Shown here: piece after piece, positions 7,826 through 12,842 of the stretch
Numbering within the stretch: position 1 is the first letter of the stretch
How the letters are laid out: each line of letters starts with the position of its first letter
NCBI GenBank assembly: GCA_002377025.1
Contig: DFPA01000030.1
Span: 1-12,842, forward strand
Direction of reading: 5' to 3'
DNA length: 12,842 bases
Origin: Patescibacteria group bacterium UBA3527
Lineage (GTDB): Bacteria; Patescibacteriota; Minisyncoccia; Phycocordibacterales; UBA918
Notes under the pieces: generated by a model
Told to the model about the DNA's origin: nothing
The model's input: only the letters and a program-made list of their open reading frames with translations
Databases searched by the model: none
Made by a program: the position numbers and the translations under genes

Positions 7826-7830
7826 AATTA

Positions 7831-7836
7831 CCCTCC
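7831..7836 (-). promoter_or_regulatory. Shine-Dalgarno of dnaG
   Basis: GGAGGG lies five bases before the dnaG ATG, the only strong ribosome binding site at any start in the window. It abuts the TATAAT box directly, so transcription from that box would begin within or just after it; see the promoter entry. Confidence 0.6.
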
Positions 7837-7865
7837 ATTATACTCCCCCAACTCATCATCCCCAA
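7837..7865 (-). promoter_or_regulatory. Promoter of dnaG-rpoD
   Basis: Reading leftward, TTGGGG (7865-7860), a 17-bp spacer and a perfect TATAAT (7842-7837) form a sigma-70 promoter. The -35 half is weak, which often goes with regulation by a bound protein. The inverted repeat of the TrpR-like cassette begins at 7868, two bases upstream of the -35. The predicted transcription start is near 7830, very close to the dnaG ATG. Confidence 0.6.
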
Positions 7866-7867
7866 CC

Positions 7868-7924
7868 GTCTACCTATCATCAATGATATGACCTTTAATA
7901 TGATATCATTGATGATAGGTAGAC
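7868..7924. repeat. Inverted repeat, upstream copy flanking the TrpR-like gene (operator candidate)
   Basis: Perfect 22-bp arms (7868-7889 and 7903-7924) surround a 13-base centre. Each arm contains the near-palindrome TATCATCAATGATA. The unit ends seven bases before the TrpR-like ATG and two bases from the dnaG -35, so it occupies the whole divergent control region. A second copy lies just downstream of the TrpR-like gene, with arms identical over 21 bases and the same 13-base spacing. Binding by the TrpR-like protein is an inference. Confidence 0.9.
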
Positions 7925-7931
7925 ATGTAAT

Positions 7932-8375
7932 ATGAGTAAAAGTGTCCGACATCATACAAGAAGACAGAGGAAGGTTATTTTGAGTACCCTCAACGAAACT
8001 ATTGAGCAATGCGCAGGACCTGAAGAGACAAAAAATCTAATTGATAAATTATTGACAGAAAGTGAAAAGCTCACTCTGGGTAGAAGACTACTTATTTCAC
8101 GTCTCATTTTGGAAGGTAAGTCACAGGCGGAAGTAAATGAAATATTGCACGTGAGCCCTAACACCTTTACACGCACCAGAAAGTGGCTCCAACAAGAAAT
8201 ACCAGCCTACGGTGAAGCGATAAAGGAATATGAGAAAGATCTTGCCACGAGGAAAGCGGTACAAAAAAGTAAAGATTACTCTGATCCGTTTACATTTGAT
8301 GGCCTGAGAAAAAAGTACCCGGGGCACTTTCTGCTTTTCAACTTGGCCGAGGAATTCCTCTCCAAAAAGAAATGA
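7932..8375 (+). CDS. TrpR/YerC-like DNA-binding protein
   Basis: This 147-residue protein has a TrpR-superfamily core at about residues 34-90: LLTESEKLTLGRRLLISRLI (40-59) followed by the helix-turn-helix GKSQAEVNEILHVSPNTFTR (62-81). The pattern matches the Trp_repressor/YerC family, in which dimers bind palindromic operators. The N-terminus is basic (HHTRRQRK). The C-terminal 55 residues (about 92-147) extend beyond TrpR itself and I do not recognise them. No trp genes are nearby, so tryptophan sensing is not supported. The gene is flanked on both sides by near-identical inverted repeats, which are natural candidates for its binding sites and suggest autoregulation. It is divergent from dnaG and convergent with rpoC. 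There is no clear Shine-Dalgarno. The stop is TGA, which argues against TGA recoding. Confidence 0.85.
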   Translation: MSKSVRHHTRRQRKVILSTLNETIEQCAGPEETKNLIDKLLTESEKLTLGRRLLISRLILEGKSQAEVNEILHVSPNTFTRTRKWLQQEIPAYGEAIKEYEKDLATRKAVQKSKDYSDPFTFDGLRKKYPGHFLLFNLAEEFLSKKK

Positions 8376-8388
8376 CCTTCGTCCATTC

Positions 8389-8443
8389 TCTACCTATCAT
8401 CAATGATATGAGAAGAGTTTTGATATCATTGATGATAGGTAGA
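8389..8443. repeat. Inverted repeat, downstream copy flanking the TrpR-like gene
   Basis: Perfect 21-bp arms (8389-8409 and 8423-8443) surround a 13-base centre, of which nine bases differ from the upstream copy. All four arms of the two copies are identical over these 21 bases. The flanking bases GA and TG next to the centre are also the same, so both copies lie in the same orientation. CCATT (8383-8387) and AATGG (8447-8451) can extend the stem. It starts 13 bp after the TrpR-like stop. No T tract follows, so a terminator role is unlikely. Confidence 0.9.
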
Positions 8444-8472
8444 CTCAATGGTTGATGTGGGGTTGTTGAAAC

Positions 8473-8497
8473 AAAGAGTTAATTCGCGGCACTCTTT
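8473..8497 (+). terminator. Weak AT-rich stem-loop after the TrpR-like cassette
   Basis: AAAGAGT (8473-8479) and ACTCTTT (8491-8497) form a 7-bp stem with an 11-base loop, followed by CTTG. It might slow transcription coming from the TrpR-like gene, but a stronger terminator follows 12 bp later. Confidence 0.25.
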
Positions 8498-8508
8498 CTT
8501 GAATTACC

Positions 8509-8534
8509 AAAAACCGCTCAAAAGAGCGGTTTTT
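8509..8534. terminator. Bidirectional intrinsic terminator shared by rpoC and the TrpR-like gene
   Basis: AAAAACCGCTC (8509-8519), a loop AAAA (TTTT on the other strand) and GAGCGGTTTTT (8524-8534) make a perfect 11-bp stem. It has a GC-rich core and a T tract in both directions. It lies 25 bp past the rpoC stop on the minus strand and about 130 bp past the TrpR-like stop on the plus strand, so it can end both convergent transcripts. Confidence 0.92.
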
Positions 8535-8559
8535 GTTGATTCATTGATGCTGTCGATAC

Positions 8560-11500
8560 TTAGTCCTCATACGCATCTTGTATGTCAGCAATCATTTCTT
8601 GCTTCTTAGATCCCTTGAACCCCGTACCGGCTGGAATCAAGCGTCCAATGATTACGTTTTCCATAAGACCCGCCAAGTTGTCCTCACTACCCTTCACTGC
8701 GGCATTTATGAGAACACGAGTTGTGTTTTGGAATGATGCGGCAGAGAGGAAACTCTTTCGAGAAAGCGAACTCTCTGTAATACCGGTGATTAGTTTATCA
8801 GCTTTAGCCAATTCCTTACCAGCTTCCTTAAGCTTCTGGTTGGTATCTACAAAGATCCATTCCTCTACCACCTCACCCACAGTGAAGTGACTGTCCCCGG
8901 AAGCGATAACTTTCACTCGACTCATCATTTGTTTAACAATGAGCTCAATGTGTTTACGTGAAATAGTTACACCTTGAAGTTCGTAGATCTTGTTGATTTC
9001 AGAAATGATATAGTCTTGAGTAGCTTCTACTCCACCAAACTTAAACAAATCAGGTAGGTGAGCAGAGCCATCTGTCATCAACTGTCCGGCCTTCACATTT
9101 TCTCCCTTCGCAACAGTAACTACACGCAGTGGAGAAACTTCGTATTCAACATTGTCCTTTTTCTTTGGCGCACCGGCTGCCGTCATATCTGGTGCAACCA
9201 CTATCACTCGCCCATGTCCTTCACGACGCACTTCTACTACTACACCGTCATGCTTAGCAACAATAGCGGGAATTTTTGGTTGACGTTTCTCAAACACTTC
9301 TTCCACACGAGGTAGACCTTGCGTTACGTCTCCACCAACCTGTGCTGCACCACCGGCGTGTTTGGTGTTCATCGTTAGCTGAGTACCCGGTTCACCAATT
9401 GCTTGCGCAGCTACTGTGCCGACTGCTTCACCGATATCCACTAAATCATTAGTGGTGAGGTCGATACCATAACATTTTTGACACACTCCACGTAGTGTCT
9501 TACAGGTCATCGGTGAACGTACAACCACCTCTTCGCATGTAGTTTCCTCTACAGCGATAGCGTCGCGGCGAGAAAGAAGATGTCCTTTTTTGAAGATAAC
9601 ATTACCTTTACTGTCGACGGCGTCTTCAGCCAAAATTCTTCCTTTGATGGCTTTAGAAAATGCAATTTCAATACCTGAAGAAGAAATGCGACTAATTTTT
9701 GTGCCGGCCTTCGTTTTACAATCTTCCTCAGTCACAATAGCGTCTTGCGCTACTACGAAGAGTCGTCGTGTTAGATATCCTGCTTTCGCAGTCTGTAGAG
9801 CAGTGTCAGCCAAACCTTTTCGAGAACCGTGAGTGGTGTTGAAATATTCAATTGGAGAGAGTCCTTCCTTCATCGAAGAAATAACCGGAGTTTCCAAAGT
9901 TTCACCACGAGTATTCACAATCAAACCTTTCATGCCCGCCATCATTGCGATCTGACCCATAGAACCTCGAGCACCTGACTTCCACATCTCAAAAGCAGAA
10001 CCATCATTGTCCAGAGTGTCCGGCAAAAGCTCTTCAATAGAACTTTTAGCGTGGTGCCAAATTTCCACAATCATGCGGCGGCGTTCATCGCGAGAAATGA
10101 GTCCATTGTTGAAATACTCATATACTTCTCTTTCTTTGGCACGAGCTTCCTCGATAACTCTAGACTTTCCTTCCGGAACAACCACTTCGTCAATACCCCA
10201 TGTAGTACCGGACACTGTCGCGTACTTAAAGCCAAAATGCTTCAATTTATCAACAATTTTCGGTACGGCATCAGCGCCACGGTCATCAATGATATCGATG
10301 ATTATGTTGAATAGCGTTTTTTGTACGATAACTTCATTGATGAAAGCATGATCACTTGGAAGTACCGAGTTAAACAACAAACGACCAACGGTAGTTTCAA
10401 AAGTCTGACCTTCAAATTGTCTGTATTTCTCGGTATCTGTAGCCAACACTTTGACCTTTGCACGAAAATCGATGAGCCCATAGTCGTAGGCATTGATAGC
10501 GTCATTTGGAGAAGAAAAGAATTTCCCTTCACCTTTTGCGCCCTCTACTTCTTTAGTCATCCAATAGGCACCCAAAGCCATATCAAGAAGCTTTTCAGAC
10601 ACCACCGGCTCAGAACTACCCGGCTTAAGAATATTCCTATTGGCAGAAATGATTTCCTTGGCTTCCATTTGCGCTTCCTCGGACAATGGTACATGTACCG
10701 CCATTTGGTCGCCGTCAAAGTCGGCGTTGAAAGCGCGACATACCAACGGATGTACCTGAATAGCGTTACCTTCAATAAGTACCGGACGAAAAGCCTGGAT
10801 ACCCTGACGGTGAAGTGTAGGCGCACGATTAAGAAGTACGTGCTTGCCTTTAATAACATCTTCCAGAATTGCCCATACTTCCGGTACTCCATCTTCTATA
10901 AGTCGGCCGGCACCACGAATATTGTATGCCAGTTCTTGTTTCAAAAGTTCGGCAATAACAAACGGACGGAAGAGTTCCAAAGCCATGTGTTTGGGTAAAC
11001 CACATTGGTCAAGATGAAGCTCAGGACCGATAACGATCACGCTTCGTCCGGAGTAATCCACTCGCTTTCCGAGTAAGTTTTGTCTAAAGTAACCCTGTTT
11101 ACTCTTCAGATAATCAGAAAGTGACTTAAGTGGTCGCCGTTGCGCTTGGCTCATGGCACCATAAGCGCTGTTTCCGTGGCGAATGGAATTGTCGATAAGA
11201 GCATCCACTGCTTCTTGCAAGATACGTTTTTCGTTACGCAAGATTACATCAGGTGCCATAATATCGATAAGTTTCTTCAGACGATTGTTTCGATTGATCA
11301 CTCTTCGGTAAAGATCATTTAGGTCTGAAGACGCATGTCGACCACCTTCCAAAGCAACCATGGGTCGCAGCGCCGGAGGAATAACCGGAATACGATTTAG
11401 GAACATCCACTCAGGTCGCACATCGGCATGTATCATTCCTCGCACCAATGACAAACGCTTATCAAGCTTCACCCGCTCGGCAGCACCGGCTTTGGTACGT

Positions 11501-12240
11501 TCCTCTTCCAGCCTGTCTTTTAGCTCTTTTAGATCAATCTCTTTGAATAGTTCGTAAACACTTTCCGCACCAATCTTGGCCTCAAAAAGATTCGAGTACT
11601 TCATTGAGTACTTATGAAAGGTGTTCTCATCTAGTACAGTACCTTGGCGCAAACCATCAATCGCCTTTTTGGTTTCATCCATACGTGCCTTAAGTTCTGC
11701 CTTTGCATCATCGTTCTTTAATTCTTTCAGGCGAGCCTTGTATTCGTTTTGTAGCTCTGACAACAGTCGAGCTCGTTCGCTCTCTGATACCTTGGTCACA
11801 ATGTATCCGGCAAAGTAAATGACTTTTTCTATATCTGCAGCAGTAATACCCAGAATAAGAGCTATGCGTGATGGTACACCACGCAAGAACCAAATATGTG
11901 AGACCGGGACACATAGTTCAATATGACCCATACGTTCACGACGCACAATTGCGCGAGTAATTTCTACCCCACACTTTTCACAAGTAATACCCTTATATCG
12001 AATACCTCGATACTTTTTACAAGAACATTCAAAATCCTCTACCGGGCCAAAAATCCTTTCATCAAAGAGACCATGTTTTTCCGGGCGTTGCGTTCGGTAG
12101 TTGATTGTTTCGGGCTTGGTTACCTCGCCGGAAGACCAGTCCAAAATCTCATCCGGTGAAGCCAAGCGCAGACTTACTTCTTCCAGATCTGCCGGCTTTC
12201 TCTTTGGACGAACGTTTTCTTTTTTGCTTATTGTTTCCAT
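8560..12240 (-). CDS. rpoC: DNA-directed RNA polymerase beta' subunit
   Basis: This 1226-residue catalytic subunit of RNA polymerase is complete and shorter than E. coli beta' (about 1400). The N-terminal zinc site has C72, C74, C87 and C90 (CSCKKY, then CEKCGVEIT). The lid and rudder area has LNRIPVIPPALRPMVALEGG (281-300). The active-site loop NADFDGDQM (505-513) provides D507, D509 and D511 for magnesium. The bridge helix lies around GARGSMGQIAMMAGMKGL (756-773) and the trigger loop around THGSRKGLADTALQTAKAGY (803-822). The second zinc site uses C841, C913, C920 and C923. A charged helical stretch occupies about residues 150-260. It follows rpoB by 24 bp in the usual rpoBC order and ends at a strong terminator. 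There is no Shine-Dalgarno at the ATG. Confidence 0.99.
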   Translation of the reverse strand: METISKKENVRPKRKPADLEEVSLRLASPDEILDWSSGEVTKPETINYRTQRPEKHGLFDERIFGPVEDFECSCKKYRGIRYKGITCEKCGVEITRAIVRRERMGHIELCVPVSHIWFLRGVPSRIALILGITAADIEKVIYFAGYIVTKVSESERARLLSELQNEYKARLKELKNDDAKAELKARMDETKKAIDGLRQGTVLDENTFHKYSMKYSNLFEAKIGAESVYELFKEIDLKELKDRLEEERTKAGAAERVKLDKRLSLVRGMIHADVRPEWMFLNRIPVIPPALRPMVALEGGRHASSDLNDLYRRVINRNNRLKKLIDIMAPDVILRNEKRILQEAVDALIDNSIRHGNSAYGAMSQAQRRPLKSLSDYLKSKQGYFRQNLLGKRVDYSGRSVIVIGPELHLDQCGLPKHMALELFRPFVIAELLKQELAYNIRGAGRLIEDGVPEVWAILEDVIKGKHVLLNRAPTLHRQGIQAFRPVLIEGNAIQVHPLVCRAFNADFDGDQMAVHVPLSEEAQMEAKEIISANRNILKPGSSEPVVSEKLLDMALGAYWMTKEVEGAKGEGKFFSSPNDAINAYDYGLIDFRAKVKVLATDTEKYRQFEGQTFETTVGRLLFNSVLPSDHAFINEVIVQKTLFNIIIDIIDDRGADAVPKIVDKLKHFGFKYATVSGTTWGIDEVVVPEGKSRVIEEARAKEREVYEYFNNGLISRDERRRMIVEIWHHAKSSIEELLPDTLDNDGSAFEMWKSGARGSMGQIAMMAGMKGLIVNTRGETLETPVISSMKEGLSPIEYFNTTHGSRKGLADTALQTAKAGYLTRRLFVVAQDAIVTEEDCKTKAGTKISRISSSGIEIAFSKAIKGRILAEDAVDSKGNVIFKKGHLLSRRDAIAVEETTCEEVVVRSPMTCKTLRGVCQKCYGIDLTTNDLVDIGEAVGTVAAQAIGEPGTQLTMNTKHAGGAAQVGGDVTQGLPRVEEVFEKRQPKIPAIVAKHDGVVVEVRREGHGRVIVVAPDMTAAGAPKKKDNVEYEVSPLRVVTVAKGENVKAGQLMTDGSAHLPDLFKFGGVEATQDYIISEINKIYELQGVTISRKHIELIVKQMMSRVKVIASGDSHFTVGEVVEEWIFVDTNQKLKEAGKELAKADKLITGITESSLSRKSFLSAASFQNTTRVLINAAVKGSEDNLAGLMENVIIGRLIPAGTGFKGSKKQEMIADIQDAYED

Positions 12241-12264
12241 ATTGTTTTTGATTATTTTGGACTG

Positions 12265-12842
12265 TTAAAACTTCCGTTCCTCTCTTTTAAGATTGACACT
12301 GAGAGACAATCCCTTGAGTTGGTTTACTAATACATTGAAGGCCGCCGGTGTATACGGATGAGAAATTTGCTCTCCGCGCACAATAGCGTCAAAAGCAGCT
12401 GATCGACCAACAATGTCATCGGACTTAATGGTCAACATCTCCCGTAGAGTGTATGCGGCACCATAACCAAGCAATGCCCACACTTCCATCTCTCCAAATC
12501 TCTGTCCACCAATCTGAGCCTTACCACCAAGTGGCTGTTGGGTGATAAGTGAGTATGGACCAATCGAACGCATGTGAATTTTGTCTTCTACCATGTGATG
12601 AAGTTTCAGGATGTACATATATCCCACGGCTGTTTTCTTGGCGAATTCCTCACCGGTTCGACCGTCCCGCAACTGAATCTTGCCATCTTCCGGCAATCCC
12701 GCTTCTCTTAGTTCATTCTTTACATCTTCTACATTAGCGCCACCAAACGGAGGCACGATAGCTTGGTAACCAAGAGTATTCGCAGCCATACCTAAGTGGA
12801 GCTCTAGAATTTGCCCCAAGTTCATACGAGAAGGTACACCTA
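12265..12842 (-). CDS. rpoB: DNA-directed RNA polymerase beta subunit, C-terminal part (5' end outside window)
   Basis: The frame is open from the right edge to the stop at 12265. The first complete codons read GVPSRMNLGQILELHLGMAA, a highly conserved stretch near the beta C-terminus, so the ATG at 12825 is internal and not the start. YMYILKLHHMVEDKIHMRS, GPYSLITQQPLGGKAQIGGQ, RFGEMEVWALLGYGAAYTL and MLTIKSDDIVGR follow, the part of beta that contacts beta' and the sigma factor. About 191 residues are visible, ending in LKREERKF. The conserved Thr-Gly of HARSTGPY is Ile-Gly here. rpoC follows after 24 bp, consistent with co-transcription. Confidence 0.98.
   Translation of the reverse strand, partial: GVPSRMNLGQILELHLGMAANTLGYQAIVPPFGGANVEDVKNELREAGLPEDGKIQLRDGRTGEEFAKKTAVGYMYILKLHHMVEDKIHMRSIGPYSLITQQPLGGKAQIGGQRFGEMEVWALLGYGAAYTLREMLTIKSDDIVGRSAAFDAIVRGEQISHPYTPAAFNVLVNQLKGLSLSVNLKREERKF

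Noticed and set aside
7932..8375. Calling the gene trpR, the tryptophan repressor
   Set aside because: The protein is longer than TrpR, has an unrecognised C-terminal part, and no tryptophan genes are nearby; only superfamily membership is supported.
8361..8420. TGA read as a sense codon (alternative code known in some CPR lineages)
   Set aside because: TGA ends the TrpR-like gene just before the repeat, and no in-frame TGA occurs inside any of the conserved genes.
7868..8443. The TrpR-like cassette as a classical insertion sequence
   Set aside because: There is no transposase or recombinase domain, and no target-site duplication is seen outside the repeats. A mobile origin is kept only as a hypothesis.
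10283..10295. A 13-base match (TCATCAATGATAT) to the TrpR-like repeat arm inside rpoC
   Set aside because: It encodes the in-frame IDIIDD stretch of rpoC, lacks the outer arm bases and has no inverted partner of the right length, so chance and coding constraint explain it.
10321..10998. A 225-residue plus-strand frame
   Set aside because: It lies fully antisense to the most conserved part of rpoC, including the active-site region, and has no recognisable domain.
12265..12825. A complete 186-residue gene starting at 12825
   Set aside because: The codons upstream of that ATG read GVPSR, the conserved run-in to MNLGQ of RpoB, so the gene continues past the window edge.

Overview
The window looks like a chromosomal segment of a Candidate Phyla Radiation (Patescibacteria) bacterium, most likely Parcubacteria-like. 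This is inferred from a compact RpoC (1226 residues), a DnaG whose zinc finger has lost most of its ligands, a UvrD-type helicase carrying a RecB-like nuclease, and the near absence of Shine-Dalgarno sequences. Stops are TAA or TGA and the standard code reads cleanly. No tRNA, rRNA, CRISPR array or transposase gene was seen.

Layout. Positions 1-2499 (minus) hold a UvrD/Rep-family helicase with the start of a C-terminal PD-(D/E)XK nuclease, cut by the window edge. A 200-bp divergent intergenic region with two inverted repeats and overlapping promoter-like boxes follows. Next come two plus-strand genes: a two-CBS-domain protein (2700-3158) and a 453-residue ArsB/SLC13-type ion transporter (3214-4575), separated by a weak terminator-like hairpin. 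The transporter converges on rpoD, with a long hairpin and an outer inverted repeat between them.

From 4682 to the right edge, the core information-processing genes lie on the minus strand in the order rpoB (partial), rpoC, dnaG, rpoD. dnaG-rpoD is the conserved part of the classical macromolecular-synthesis operon. RpoD carries an unusual lysine/threonine-rich, histone-H1-like tail of about 90 residues.

A plus-strand gene for a 147-residue TrpR-like DNA-binding protein sits between rpoC and dnaG. It is bracketed by two near-identical 55-bp inverted repeats with 21-bp perfect arms. The upstream copy lies 2 bp from the putative -35 of the dnaG-rpoD promoter; the downstream copy lies between the TrpR-like stop and a bidirectional terminator shared with rpoC. 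This repeat-bracketed regulator cassette is the most interesting feature. It could be an autoregulatory operator pair, a regulator of dnaG-rpoD, or a small mobile unit; the sequence alone does not decide.
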